Source: Nilaparvata lugens (lineage: Eukaryota; Arthropoda; Insecta; Hemiptera; Delphacidae). From it: DNA of 64,000 bases. Numbering within the stretch: position 1 is the first letter of the stretch; every line of letters starts with the position of its first letter. Location of the stretch: the NCBI RefSeq assembly GCF_014356525.2, contig NC_052510.1, positions 15,672,778 through 15,736,777 of the forward strand, given 5' to 3'. The position numbers and the translations under genes are program-made. Positions 1 through 10,890 of this stretch are shown in pieces. The notes below the pieces were generated by a model. The model did not search any database. It saw only the letters and a program-made list of their open reading frames with translations, and was not told the DNA's origin.

Positions 1-90
1 CTGTCTGTATCAATCTTCGTTTGCACCAACTGGGTAACAGCAAATGGCAGCTTTTAATCTTAACTAGGTACCAATCATTTGACTCTAATT

Positions 91-789
91 AGGGTAACCG
101 TCCAATGGAGTCGTATTCAACCGATTCGTTCATCCGTTGGATCGGACGAATCTGCCGGCCGTTAATTCGGCCGATTATTGTCGTCTATTGGAACCGTTTA
201 CGTTAGTCTAGTTCAGTAGTAGGCTGGTTGTCAATTATTAAATTAACTACTATCATAGCCACCAAAATTTTCCATAAACAATGATCATATTGAGATTTTG
301 AAAACTGAATAAAGAAATATCCACTGAATTAGTTATTCATTATAATAATCTTATCTTCAGATCCTATTTGTTCAGCAATCTTTGTCCACAGATTCCTTTG
401 AACATTACGACTATGATATAGGCCTATGTCTCGCATATCCCACAATTGAAAATGCTCTCGAACCAAACTTATCAACTTTTCATTATCCATAGTTAAAACT
501 TTATAAAACAGAGCAAGTTCAAAAAAACAAATACAGACAAGACTGTGCAACAATTTTGAGGTTAGCATGATGTTGTCTCAGCTCGACTTCGTCCGGATAG
601 AGCCGGAAAATCCCATTCAATTCGGATCGAAAACTTGATCGGCCGGAGACGGCCGTGCACGGACGTATGAACCTGTTGCAATGGACGAGCATCTATAGCT
701 TTCTTTGTTGGGGGATCGTTCGGACGAGTTCAGTAGTTTTCGGCCGATGCTAGTTCGGACGAAATCGGTTCCAGTGGACGGCCCACCTT
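91..789. mobile_element. Degenerate TIR DNA transposon carrying a MADF-domain fragment
   Basis: The two ends form an imperfect terminal inverted repeat: the left end begins AGGGTAACCGTCCAATGGAG and the right end, read on the minus strand, begins AAGGTGGGCCGTCCACTGGA. Both subterminal regions (about 100-220 and 590-785) carry repeated CGGCCG, GGACGA and TCGTCCG words unlike the AT-rich flanks. The AT-rich centre encodes a MADF/Myb-SANT-like fragment on the minus strand. MADF proteins are commonly the second protein of PIF/Harbinger-type transposons, so that superfamily is my best guess. No transposase is present, so this would be a non-autonomous or eroded copy. I could not define a target-site duplication. 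Confidence 0.5.
329..490 (-). pseudogene. MADF (Myb/SANT-like) domain N-terminal fragment
   Basis: Reading from an ATG at 490 on the minus strand gives about 53 residues that begin MDNEKLISLVREHFQLWD and continue with a Tyr-His-x-Arg segment and NLWTKIAEQIG. The order of conserved positions (Leu-Ile-x-x-Val-Arg, Leu-Trp, Tyr, Trp-x-x-Ile-Ala) is that of the MADF domain, a DNA-binding three-helix fold found in insect regulators and in proteins of PIF/Harbinger transposons. The domain normally runs to 80-90 residues; here it stops soon after IAEQIGSE, with no clear splice donor, so the second half is missing. An upstream in-frame extension exists but looks like chance. It lies inside the TIR element at 91-789, which argues for a transposon relic rather than a host gene. 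Confidence 0.5.
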
Positions 790-884
790 AAAGTCTTCAT
801 TGATCATTATTTTATTTAACAAGTGATTGATAATGGTGTTCAAAAGTAAATGATGTGTGCATTACAGGACAAAGTAATTTTTGA

Positions 885-1017
885 TGAGGTGAAAATGTGA
901 TTACACAAATATTGTCAAATCCACAAAAATAAGTTTATCTAAAACCAGACTCTAGTTTCATAAATAAACTTATTTTTGTGGATTTGACAATATTTGTGTA
1001 ATCACTTTTTCACCTCA
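885..1017. repeat. Near-perfect inverted repeat (hairpin), 53-bp arms
   Basis: The left arm 885-937 and right arm 965-1017 are reverse complements with a single mismatch, separated by a 27-base loop. The arms begin TGAGGTGAAAA and end in AAGTTTA. There is no coding potential. It could be a MITE-like palindrome or a structured RNA; the sequence alone does not decide. Confidence 0.85.
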
Positions 1018-1093
1018 CCATGGAGAAGTTCGACAACATTTCTGAAGACAGTGTTTGTTAAATTTTAAAGTACTTTTTCTCCCTTAAAGCTGG

Positions 1094-2085
1094 CTCCAGA
1101 CATGCGTCATTCGGCAAGCAGCGAATGTTCGGCGTTCGGTGAACAATAATTCGTCTTGCTATTTGCCGATGTAGTTTTCATCAAGATTTGAATTATTCAT
1201 TAACTAGCAGGTAACCCGTGCTCCGCAAGGGTCTATTTTAAAAGTTGACAAACTGAAAACTTGAGCGAGTGGAATCTTGAAGAGCTTGGATTAGGCCTAG
1301 AACCATACTCGGTTAATTATATGCAAAATTTCAAGTTTAATTTCAGTCCAGTAGTTCAGGCGTGATGATGCATGAGACATAATTTTTCTATCCCGTACGT
1401 GTATAAGCCAGTTTTTTCCTTTATTATAATATAGATAAGTTCTTCAACTTTGTACTAACATAATAAAGTGACAGAACTCAAATGTTGTTTAAAACCTTCC
1501 TCGAATTAATGCCAACCTTACCAAATTGAACTGGTTATTAATTTAGTTACCAATATTTTAACCATCTGTTTCGAAGAGTTAGTATCTCTAGATTAGTTCT
1601 ATATCAACATAATATGGTATGTACATTTCAATAATAATGTTCATGACCCATGAATGAAATTTGAAAATTAATTCTGAAAAATTTAGAAGGAAAATTGAAA
1701 TTTGGGCTTCGAGGTGCACGAGATTGATATTTTTAGAATCTATGTGCAAAATTTGGAGGTCTAAATCATTTCCGTTTTCCGGAAAAAACGTATTACAAAT
1801 ACGATATTATAAAAAAAATCGTATCTACAAATTAACTTAACTTCAATGTTAAGTTAATCCAAATCCAAAAACAAACAACAAAATAATACAAACACCAAGC
1901 CGAATGTGTGGATGAGAGAAAGTTCGCCTTTTGCCGAACACTTTGATATATGAAAAAGCTCGACACTGACCGGGAAAACAACGAGCACGAATGTTCACTG
2001 CTTGCCGAATACCAAACATCCATCCACACTATTCGCGATTCGGCGAGTCGCTGCTCGGTGTTTGCCGAATGACGAATGTCTGGAG
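1094..2085. mobile_element. Roughly 1-kb element with terminal inverted repeats, internally degenerate
   Basis: The left end reads CTCCAGACATGCGTCATTCG and the right end, on the minus strand, CTCCAGACATTCGTCATTCG, so the terminal 20 bases are inverted with one difference. Both subterminal regions carry further TTCGGCAAGCAG and TTCGGCG words. No transposase is visible; the open frame on the minus strand through 1832-2185 has no recognisable domain. Another dispersed repeat (1203-1432) sits inside. It is probably a non-autonomous DNA transposon. Confidence 0.5.
1203..1432 (+). repeat. Dispersed repeat fragment inside the 1-2 kb element
   Basis: The segment runs from AGCAGGTAACCCGTGCTCCG through AAATTTCAAGTTTAATTTCAG to CCCGTACGTGTATAAGCC. 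I recall this phrase pattern from degenerate dispersed repeats in hemipteran genomes. There is no second copy in this window to confirm it. Confidence 0.3.
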
Positions 2086-2438
2086 TCGTCTTAATATTAT
2101 ATTCCATCTTTCGGAGGAGACGATAAGCCGTCAGGTCCCGACTACCTAAAAAGTAGTCGTCATCTCTCATCATCATCCTTCTCACTCATTACTCACGCAC
2201 AAGCCTAAGAGCTTATGTGAACATCCTCAGTATTATTATTCTTTTATTGATTCAATGATACGCAATAATTTAAAAATTATTTGGTGGAGGATTAACAGGC
2301 ACAGCCCAAACCTTTTCCTCCCCCAAATTTTGATTCATTACAATAACCCAGAAAATAGGTTTTATTTTCTCCACGAATTGTTTTTATATTTTTCAGGTTT
2401 ATCAACAGTCTTGATATTTTCAGTATTGACCTAGTCGG
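2086..2438. repeat. Short LINE-tail-like fragments, otherwise unassigned
   Basis: Bases 2115-2165 share the phrase AGCCGTCAGGTCCCGACT followed by CCTAAAAAGTAGTCGT with 2788-2830, which has AACCGTCAGTCCCGGCTG followed by CCTAAAAAGCAGTCGT. Bases 2193-2224 (ACGCACAAGCCTAAGAGCTT, then ATGTGAACATC) recur at 22362-22390. Both phrases look like the conserved 3' ends of dispersed insect retroelements. The remainder is AT-rich with nothing recognised. Confidence 0.45.
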
Positions 2439-2488
2439 TTATATAATATAATTTATATTATATGAATGTTGAAATAGAGTGAGTTTAC

Positions 2489-2726
2489 CCTGATACTCGA
2501 GTAAATCGACGCTGACTCCCGGATTAGCATTGGTGTCGATGTCCTGCACTCCGGTCACCAGTTTGCGCTGCACTCGTCTGCTGCCCCCACTGCCGCCTCC
2601 GCCGCCTCCACTGCTCCCGCCTCCAGCGTCGCCCTCCACCGTCTCCTCAAAGGTGGCCGCCCGCATCTCCCGCGCCACCAGTGCTATTGTCTCTCGTGTG
2701 GGCACCGGAACTGCCACCGATGAGCC
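2489..2726 (-). CDS. Internal exon D of a minus-strand gene; Gly-rich linker protein, not identified
   Basis: On the minus strand the sequence reads TTGTGTGTTGTTTAG|GGC at 2726 (a good acceptor) and TATCAGG|GTAAAC at 2489 (a good donor). The 238-nt exon is open only in frame 0: the other two frames contain stops. It encodes 79 residues plus one base of a split codon. The residues start GSSVAVPVPTRETIALVARE, pass through an acidic stretch (FEETVEGDA), then a low-complexity Gly/Ser run of about 20 residues, then RRVQRKLVTGVQDIDTNANP, and end at LLEYQ. GC content is far above the surrounding intron and the codons avoid stops, as expected for real coding sequence. Its phase joins exon C (17766-17803) without a break. 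I do not recognise the protein, and no catalytic motif or membrane segment is visible. Confidence 0.75.
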
Positions 2727-2784
2727 CTAAACAACACACAAATCGACATTAAACAATAGAGTAAAACCAGTGTTTCGAATGGAC

Positions 2785-2910
2785 ACGTTAAACCGTCAGT
2801 CCCGGCTGCCTAAAAAGCAGTCGTTAGATTAAGTCAGAGGCCCTGAAATTGATCAGTTGCGACCTGAAAACTCTGACACCAGACCTGAGCCAGCCAGGTC
2901 ACTCGATATT
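2785..2910 (+). repeat. Retroelement 3'-end fragment with ATT tail
   Basis: It begins with the AACCGTCAGTCCCGGCTG phrase shared with 2115-2165 and ends GGTCACTCGATATTATTATT. A short ATT-repeat tail after a GATATT junction also ends the repeats at 3765 and 60870, which suggests 3' ends of non-LTR or SINE-like retroelements. Confidence 0.45.
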
Positions 2911-3139
2911 ATTATTGTTTATTGTTAAGAAGGGACGGATTCGAGGATCCAAAGGTTCAAAAAGCCCCACACATCAACCGGAGCTTATTGTGTTCCCAAG
3001 TAGTATGTTATTTGGGCAAACCAATACCTGTGTTCTTTACTTGAACCAGGAGTTTTTCCCTGTACTAACATCCCTTTCATCACCCCGTTGCTTGTTGCAA
3101 TCCAGTGTGATATGCTTGGCAGACTCTTCAGACTGATTA

Positions 3140-3770
3140 GTCCTCGTGACCTACGTGAGTTACACTCCTGGCCTTCTTTGAAGGTCCTTCCGCTGAGTTA
3201 GGGGTGGCCAAGCTGCCTCTAGGGCGCCTGGCCACCCTTGACTCAGCCCCTTGACCCACATTTGTGCCTGGAGTTTCACCCATCTCTGGTCTCTTGGGTT
3301 TTTGTTTTTGCCCCTCCAAAACTCTGCAGGGTCAAAAACCTCACCTCTCCAAGGAGTATTGCCTGAATGGCTGCCCTTCTTTGAGCAGTGGTGAGTTTTG
3401 GTCTCCACCCACAAACTCGTGACCCAGGTGAGTTCCACTTCTGGCTTCTTTGTAGGTCCTTGCGCTGAAGGAGGGGTCGCCAAATTGCCTCTAGGGCACC
3501 TGGCCACCCTCGACGTAGCCTTGACCTGGAATTTCACCCATTTCTGGTCTCTTAGGTTTTTCTTTTTGCCCCCCGAAACTACCCTGATGGGGCAGATCCC
3601 GTGGGTTTGAAGGCAAGGCAACTTCTGGAGTTGCCTTGAGGTCCATTCGCCTCCTACGACAAGCATGGATACTGTGGGTGAATTCTGGTTTTCAACACAT
3701 TCTTGAGTACGATGATCGACTCAAAGCTCCCTCAACCCACAGGGGGCCGATATTATTATTGAAGAATTTT
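3140..3770 (+). repeat. Two diverged ~270-bp tandem units followed by a retroelement-like 3' tail
   Basis: Unit 1 starts near 3146 (CGTGACCTACGTGAGTTACA) and unit 2 near 3418 (CGTGACCCAGGTGAGTTCCA). They share GCCTCTAGGGCGCCTGGCCA or a close variant, then GTTTCACCCAT and TCTGGTCTCTTGGG. After unit 2 the sequence runs into CCTCCTACGACAAGCATGGA, then ACTGTGGGTGAATTCTGG, and ends GGGGCCGATATTATTATTG. I recall that last phrase as a recurrent 3' end of insect non-LTR elements. The open frames on both strands (for example 3160-3666 minus) are by-products of this GC-rich repeat; the repeated Trp/Pro-rich translations follow its period and are not a recognised protein. Confidence 0.6.
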
Positions 3771-3796
3771 GAAAAAATGTGTAAATTTAAGACAAA

Positions 3797-3985
3797 ATAC
3801 CAGAGAAACACGTATTGATTGAAAGAACTATGGGAATTGAGAACAAATATACCAGAACAGAGAAACAGAAATTGATTGGAGAGCCACGTGTATTGAGAAC
3901 AAGTATACCAGAACAGAGAATCACGATTTGATTAGAAACATATGGATTGAGAACAAAAATATACCAGAACAGAGAAAAATTATCA
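3797..3985 (+). repeat. Minisatellite, ~56-bp period
   Basis: The word ATACCAGA recurs at 3797, 3849, 3905 and 3961 (spacings 52, 56, 56), embedded in ATTGAGAACAAATATACCAG followed by AACAGAGAA. The units are degenerate and bounded by unique AT-rich sequence. Confidence 0.8.
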
Positions 3986-6054
3986 AACGAAACTTGAAAG
4001 AATTAATATGAGAAAGCTATTCAATTGAAAAAAAGAACTTGAGCTTTATTCTATCACACAAATACAATACACTTTTTTGCCAATACTATATTGCAAATAC
4101 TATAGCTATCTAGTCTGAAGACTAATGCCCATTTTATCTATCCTAACATATTACTTGAGAAATGAAATAGCGAGTTTCTCATAAGAATCTCCTACTGCTA
4201 ATATTATTAAATTAATAAGTACACTTATTGACTGCACTAAAAGTTAGATAATACGATAGACAACATTCCAACACATACAAAAATGTAATCTTCTAGTTGC
4301 AGAATTATGCAAGTAGCGATTTTTTATAGACGTCTCTTTAGTCAAAATCTAAAGATCAGCATCTTTCTGGATCATCCCTAATTCTTCACTAATCGATTTT
4401 AAACAAAGTAAACAAGGAGTAAACATGAGTAGCGAAAAGACGAGACCAAAGTAGACGTGATAATTGAATAAACTACAGAATACGTACCGCACATAAATCA
4501 GAAATAGTCTTTGTTCTTTCAAATTACACGTGAAATCAAGTGGTGCCTATTTGTAGAATACAAAAATGTGCCACCACAAAAGTCTGATGTCTGGTAGTGA
4601 GCAAATACGTAGGTAGGGGCTACTTTAATCTAAATTAATTACCAGACCAGACCGATAATCGAACCCACAGCCAACATTTAAATCCACGTGGGCCTAGATC
4701 TGCGGGTATTTTGTGATCGACGACTATCTCAGCTCAGCCTGTGCAACACTAATTATTATTAAAATGTCGCAATCAAATGTCACGAACCAATCACAGACAC
4801 GTCACGACCGATTTGCTCTCGACACTGGTCGCTTCTTCTTCTCCTCCATCTTCTCATTCTTCTTCATTTCGTCTTTTTCTCCTTCTTCTTCTTCACCTTC
4901 TCCTCCTTCTCCTCCCCTTCATCCTCCTCCTCCATCTTCTTCTCCATCATCATCCTCCATCTTCTCCATCATCCTATTCATCCATCAGTCTGTCTAGAAA
5001 AACATCTAGCCGATTCACAAATAATTCTAGTCTAGTCTAGACCAAGCCGATATACCAACTACACAAATAGGGTCATCTGAAATTCAAAATGTTTCCGCTA
5101 TTTCAGCAGATGGTTGTTATTAGCTCGGTTCCAACTATGTCACTCTTGCCTTATATTATTATTGCTTCACAGCATTGTAGCAATCCGGATAAGTGGTCCA
5201 CAAAATGTCAGCTGATGATTCTCTTGGATGATGATTGATTTTTTTGGAAAATACTTTGTTTATGATAGTTGTACAGTTCCAATTAGGTGGACCGAACAAA
5301 GAAATCTGGGTTGGACCCTTCTGTGGATGGTAAAAGCTTATCAGCAGTAGACAGGCCTTGAAGTGAAGCGCATAGTTCGTCTGTTTGACAATTTGTATCA
5401 ATTTTCCATTTGGAAAAAAAGTTCAAATCACTGATAGAATTTTTTGTTTTCAATTTTTTTATATAAATAGGACCAGTGACGTATTTTTATTGTAGATGAT
5501 ACCCGTTTCCAAGAAAAACGGAATGAATGTTTGGGTGATTGACGTGATGATCAAACATATCCACCACCAGGCATTGCTAGCAGACTGAAGGGTGCAACAC
5601 CTTCGACCAACCTGGTGGACCTGACCTGGTGGTCAAGTTTTTGATTGTAAAGTTACATTTTCAAACTTAATTTAATAAGGTTTTCCATGCAACCCTATTT
5701 TAATGGTTTTGATGATGATTTTAAAGTTTCAGGGTTTTTGAAAGTATTTGAGAAATTGAATATGGAACATAAAATTTATACATTTCAAAGATTCAGAATT
5801 TTAAAAGAGCACTCTTTAAATCATTCTCGTATATTTATATCTTCAATTATCTCTTTTTATCATTATCTCTATTATATCTGGTAATAAATGTGCATTCTCA
5901 TTCTACTGATATTATTTATTTCTACTGATCATATGTATTCCTACTCAAATATTCCACATTTTATATATCCAGGAACAATTAATTCATAAAAAAATCAATA
6001 GTTGAAGATTGACCAATCGGTATAATTATTATCATAGATTATACAAGATGACTT
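3986..6054. other. Unassigned AT-rich intronic stretch with one pyrimidine tract
   Basis: Apart from the pyrimidine-rich tract at 4830-4995 (mixed CTT/CTC/CAT repeats, whose open frames are Ser/Pro- or Leu/His-rich artefacts) I see no gene, RNA or repeat family here. Confidence 0.55.
4830..4995 (+). repeat. Imperfect polypyrimidine (CTT/CTC/CAT) tract
   Basis: About 165 bases are almost purine-free on the plus strand. Similar tracts occur at 21455-21500 and 40740-40930, and a purine-rich mirror at 9085-9245. Confidence 0.85.
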
Positions 6055-6061
6055 ATTGTAT

Positions 6062-6101
6062 CTACTTGTAGCTACCGGAATCTGTCGGTAGATACAAGTA
6101 G
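6062..6101. repeat. Short hairpin, 16-bp stem
   Basis: CTACTTGTAGCTACCG is followed after a short loop by CGGTAGATACAAGTAG, an inverted repeat with one mismatch. Confidence 0.75.
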
Positions 6102-6175
6102 GCTACTTACTGAAGATTGGTAAAAACAAAAAAAAATGTATCTTAAAATTTTACTATGGGTATTTCTATTTCAGC

Positions 6176-6237
6176 TACCCTATTATATAGTTAAGTCATA
6201 TTTCATTACCCTATTATATAGTTAAGTTATATTTCAT
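6176..6237 (+). repeat. 31-bp direct tandem duplication
   Basis: TACCCTATTATATAGTTAAG followed by TYATATTTCAT occurs twice back to back, with one difference, starting at 6176 and 6207. Confidence 0.9.
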
Positions 6238-6754
6238 TATAGTATTTACCAAGCACAATCTCTCAATCAGCTACTGACTAAATCAAGCAACAAGCAGCAT
6301 GGAGCATGGCACGAGTTTGAGAGTTGAAGATAAATAATGAAGTCGACACGCTTCTGTACACTTGTAACCTTCATTCCAGATCTCCAAATCAGATAATTCT
6401 GACACTGGATCACGCAAATCTGTCATTTTTCTGTCTGTCTTGTACGACGTTTCACTTCGATTCTTAACCAGGTTACAAGTAGCCAGGTACTTTAATCAGT
6501 AACGTTTAGACCAATCATTGGATTTCTATTATTTTAAATATAATTCTAACCTGCGATTCAGCAACCATTGATCATTTTCTTTTGATCTAGTTTGATATTT
6601 CTAAATTAAATACTGTACTTCTAGTCTTCTAGAAGAATTTTTGAGATCTGATTTTGATAAATTCAATACGGCTCCGGTATTTGCAACCTTCGGAACCACT
6701 CAGGAGACCTTCAATCATTTACAAGCAACTTTGAGAAAGATCCCACTGACTACA

Positions 6755-7093
6755 ACCATAGATAAAATATAGCATAAGAAGATATCTCAAGGTATATGCT
6801 CCAAATTTCAATGTTAACTGAAGCTGAATGAGCCCAAGAAGATCTTTTTCGTGCCGTTCTTACATTCTCACCCGGCCAAAACAGTAATAATAGACAGTAA
6901 TCGAATTTGCTTGAGTTAGCAAAAATTCGACTTGAAACTTGGAACATAAACGACCTATACCATGAGACCTATACCACGGAATAAGGAAACCACATTGGTG
7001 TTCTTTACTCCGTGCCTAATACCGTCTTAAACGGTATAGTCTATACCAAGACCACGACCTATACCATCTTCTTATGTTATCTTTCCTCTATGC
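6755..7093. mobile_element. MITE-like element, family 1, copy 1
   Basis: The left end (ACCATAGATAAAATATAGCA, then TAAGAAGATAT) is mirrored by the right end, which on the minus strand reads CATAGAGGAAAGATAACATA followed by AGAAGATGGTATAG. Internal phrases GCTCCAAATTTCAATGTTAA and CCGTTCTTACATTCTCACCC recur, inverted, at 36440-36665, so this is a multicopy family. There is no coding capacity. Confidence 0.65.
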
Positions 7094-8888
7094 TACAGCC
7101 CAAAAGGGCAGTACAGGTCAAGTATACCAAATTCCTACTTAAGATTAGATAATCTAGCATAATTTAAATTATTTAGTTAGAAAGTGGGAGAGACTGTAGA
7201 GTCAAAAAGTTTATATATATTTATACTAGAAATACATAATAATGAATAGCAGGCATTTGAAGTACGTTATGTGATAAATAAATTAAAATCTTGATACAGG
7301 ATGGAAATCTTGATAATGCGATGTTGATGACATAAAAATGATGATGTATCTTGATAAAGAAAAGCTTGGACTCATGTCCCTTTTAAACGCTGGGAATAGG
7401 TTGTATCACAGACTAAGTAAAGTTAGATCTGTGGTTATATTAAGAATTGACAAAATGGAATTCAAAGTTGAATATGGTACGCCTATCAACTATCACATAC
7501 AATCCAACTAGAGTAAAACGTTTGCGACACTAGTACCGTATTCAATTATATAAATTCACAATATGCTACATTTTGAGTTTAATCAACAAGCTGTTCGGAT
7601 TTAATTCAACCATGGAATAATAGAAACATAGAGACCGATAAAAAATAAAAACATAGAAACTGATAAAAAATAGAAACATTGAAAATAGAGTACGGTACCG
7701 TATTTTGCTTTAACCAAACATTGCATAAGCCCATCATTTATCATACTGTAATTGGAAACTCATAAACACAATATATAAATTTTTAATCACTATTGCTTGT
7801 ACAAAAACTAGAAGACAAAAAGATCTGAAAATTCAACCACTTCCTATTCATAGCTTCAAAAAAAGGAGCGAATGAGGGTCGTCACTTTTATTCGATGGGG
7901 TTACTTCATTTTTTCAGGGTTTTGCCACAGCAGAAAGAAGAGGAGTTTTCAATAAGATATTTGGTTAGTCTAGTCGTCTAATGGTATTGCAAACAAACCA
8001 ATGACCCAATTTAGGGAGGACACACATTTCCAAGAAATCCCAAACTAGTGACCCAATGAGAAGAGGACTTGAGCCGGCGATTAAATAGAACGATAAACCG
8101 ATGATGCAATGATGTAGGAGGATGGCAAACCCCCCACCCCCCAGCACCGCTCCCCCTGGGGGGAGACACTCCAGGAAGACACAGTCAGGCCGAAAACAGA
8201 TCTCTGGGAATCCGGAAACCCGACCACAATCCAAGAACAATGCCGCATCACGGCTCACCTGTTCACTGCATCAGATAAGCCCCTCCCTCCCCCCTTCAGC
8301 ACTAATGTCGATTAATGAGGTCTTCTCAGGCGGACAATTGCCGATGATTTTTAGGTCGGGGAAAAAATAGACCGCAACAACCATAATACAAGTACAAGAT
8401 GGCCCAGGTGATTTCGGACAATATCTCTGCTCTCTGCTGTTTTGGCAGTTGGTAGAGAAAGAGGGAGGAGTGAGAGGAAGCAGTACATCATAGTTTGGCA
8501 AAATTTAGAGAGGTGGGTATATGAAGAAATGGTATTAGTTTTATGAAGGTCTGTAACAAGTACACAATAAAGTTTGAAGCATAATATTAATGTATAATAT
8601 GTTTGTATTATATGTACCAATATAATATTTTTTCTCTGGAGATTGGATGACTACAGTATGTACATCCTTCAAGGACATCCAATAAGGTTAGGTATATATG
8701 ACACATATGAGACAAATACGATAGATGCTACACTGACATTATGATAATATTTTTGCTGAACTATCGACAATCACTGTCAACGGTATACTGAACCAAATTA
8801 CATGCGATTTGAACCAAAACATGAATGTTAGGAGCCTTGTAAGTGGAGGTTTAATTTGTACTTTCATGAGATACGTTAATTTAATTTA
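7094..8888. other. Unassigned stretch with a C-rich, G-quadruplex-prone patch
   Basis: The sequence is mostly AT-rich and featureless. At 8130-8163 the plus strand has C6-A-C6, then C5 and G6 runs. At 8280-8294 it has C4TC3TC6. On the minus strand these are closely spaced G runs. The open frames over 7965-8370 on both strands are not recognised as protein. Confidence 0.5.
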
Positions 8889-9519
8889 CCCGATTATTTG
8901 TCATGCATTTACACAGTCCGAGAGTACCCATTGTTTAAAAATTAAAAGTGTCGACGACGGTAAAAATTCAAGACAAGTAAAATTGGACTGAAAAATGTAT
9001 GCCTCTTGGCAGTCGGTTACGAGGACGGGACCTGGAACTATCTACAGCAGATAATCGGGTTCTACCCCTCTGTCTCGAAACAGAGACAGGAAAGATGTGA
9101 AGGAAAAGGGGTGAGAAGGAGAAGTCGGAGAAGAAGTTGAAAAAGAAAAAGAAGAAAGAAAAGAAGAAGAAAAATAAGTGGAAGAACAATAAGAGGAAAA
9201 TTGAAAAGAAGAAGAAGGGGAAGAAGAAGAAAAAGAAGAGGGGGAAAAATCCTATTATATTAAACGAGCAATTTCTGTATGTCCAACGGATCTCGAAAAC
9301 GGCTCAAACGATATTGATGAAATTTGCAATATAGAAGGTTCTTGATTGTCTCGAAACAGAAGAGTAGAGCCGGGCCCAATTATCTGCTGTAGATATTTCC
9401 AGGTCCCGTCCTCGTAACCGACTGCCAAGAGGCATACATTTTCCAATCCAATTTTACTTGTCATGAATTTTCACCGTCGTCGACACTTTCAATTGTGAAA
9501 ATACATGTCGAATAATCGG
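8889..9519. repeat. Foldback: long inverted repeat around a polypurine core
   Basis: The left arm (about 8889-9086) and right arm (about 9343-9519) are reverse complements with some indels. Clear matched blocks are GTCGACGACGGTAAAAATTC and its partner near 9470-9485, and GCCTCTTGGCAGTCGGTTAC (9002-9021) with its partner near 9417-9436. The spacer holds a GAAGAA-rich purine run (9085-9245) and an 80-base fragment (9249-9336) of the dispersed repeat seen at 60440-60610. Transcription through it would give a hairpin of about 170 bp. Confidence 0.85.
9249..9336 (+). repeat. Fragment of the dispersed repeat also at 60440
   Basis: CCTATTATATTAAACGAGCA and the phrase CAACGGATCTCGAAAACGGC match 60442-60520 closely. 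It is truncated on both sides and lies in the spacer of the foldback. Confidence 0.75.
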
Positions 9520-9627
9520 CTACATTACAATTGAGTTGGAAGGTTTCAAATAAGTGATAATGCGAGAAAACGACTTGTACTAAATCGCAAGATTGGGTAA
9601 AAATGAAGCCCGGGCCAACTTATCATG

Positions 9628-9750
9628 CACCGTACCTATCCTCCTCATGTCCGATTTTCCTGTATGGTGGTGGTGAGATAGATCATATGACGGACACGTG
9701 TGGCATGCACCATCCTAGGCCGTTGCTGCTAATTACCCTATCGGTTCACA
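9628..9750. mobile_element. MITE-like element, family 2, copy 1
   Basis: It contains CTCATGTCCGATTTTCCTGT, then GATAGATCATATGACGGACA, then GTGTGGCATGCACCATCCTA. The same order of phrases occurs at 10891-11010 and 40325-40486. Confidence 0.6.
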
Positions 9751-10890
9751 CCTTTAGGATAGTTTAAATCTATGAATTCATCTAATTCAAGTTTCAACCA
9801 AGGTATTTAGAATACTTCATACCTCAGATATTAAAAGTTTTCAAACCACAAATCCCGGTAGAAGTATGTAGCAGCTTTATGATTAGACCTAGTGTCATCT
9901 GCCATCTAAACCATATTTAATTGGAGAAATACTGCTTCGCAATTTCCTCAATCATTAAAAATTTCCTGAATTATCACATAAGAAGTTAGATAGTATAAGT
10001 GATGATCAATAATAAGTTATTACAGTCCTAAGAGCCATAAAAATGAGTGGTAATTCAATCTAAGAAATTTCGCTTGAAGCATCCAATCTTCACGCATAAA
10101 CAAATTAGATGAGTAGGAGTAACTTGACTTTTCTTTCAAATTCATGTGTGATTCATTTGTGCATGACTGTAACAAATAGATAGCAGACATGCAAATTTAA
10201 AGTTACCACATTAAGAATTTGCTTAGTCTATGGCTATATTATTACTGTAATAGAGACATTATAAAGCTTGACTCATCATGTAAGTATTCTGTACTTGGCT
10301 CACATAATTTAATAGCAAATTCTGTCGAATCTAAGTGGATAAGTATGGATCCCTGTCACTTAGATTGATCTAAACTACTTTTAACCAGAGTTTTATGTGT
10401 TTTGAAGATGAAGATCTCCTTTCACATTCTAATAATTGCGGGGGATTTCAACATGTGAAAAAGTTAGTATGTAATGCAATGCGCTATTATTACAGTTATT
10501 CATGATTGCGTTGCACGAGTCAAGTAGGCTTTAGGAAACAGATGCAGATATTTCGATACAGTTTACAAAACTTTATGAACTATTAAAGTATTTTACAAAG
10601 TAGTTCTGCTTCTTCTTTGTCAGTGATTCGGAATATTACACTACGGCTTCTGTGAGAAGCGACAGATGATTCAAGAGTTTAGATATTTTCGCTCATATTG
10701 TGTTACAGGGATGTATAATTTTGTATAGTTGAGTGTAAAACGCCATTGGCTTAAATTTTAAATAATTATATAATTGGTCCTACTATACTCTAATTAGAAT
10801 ATGTTGAAGGTTTATAGAATTAAATGTACAGTATTTTATATCTAGGTATAATATGATCTGTTAATACAGATAGATAAATGGGCCTGTCAT
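9751..10890. other. Unassigned AT-rich stretch
   Basis: I see no exon, RNA gene or repeat in this interval. Confidence 0.55.

Noticed and set aside
2530..2730. Pro/Leu-rich plus-strand frame
   Set aside because: Shadow of exon D on the opposite strand; the splice sites support the minus strand.
3160..3666. 168-codon minus-strand open frame with Trp/Pro repeats
   Set aside because: The frame follows the ~270-bp tandem repeat and its GC-rich composition; repeats of this kind have open frames without being genes.
9137..9334. Lys/Glu-rich plus-strand frame
   Set aside because: Translation of the GAAGAA polypurine run in the foldback spacer.
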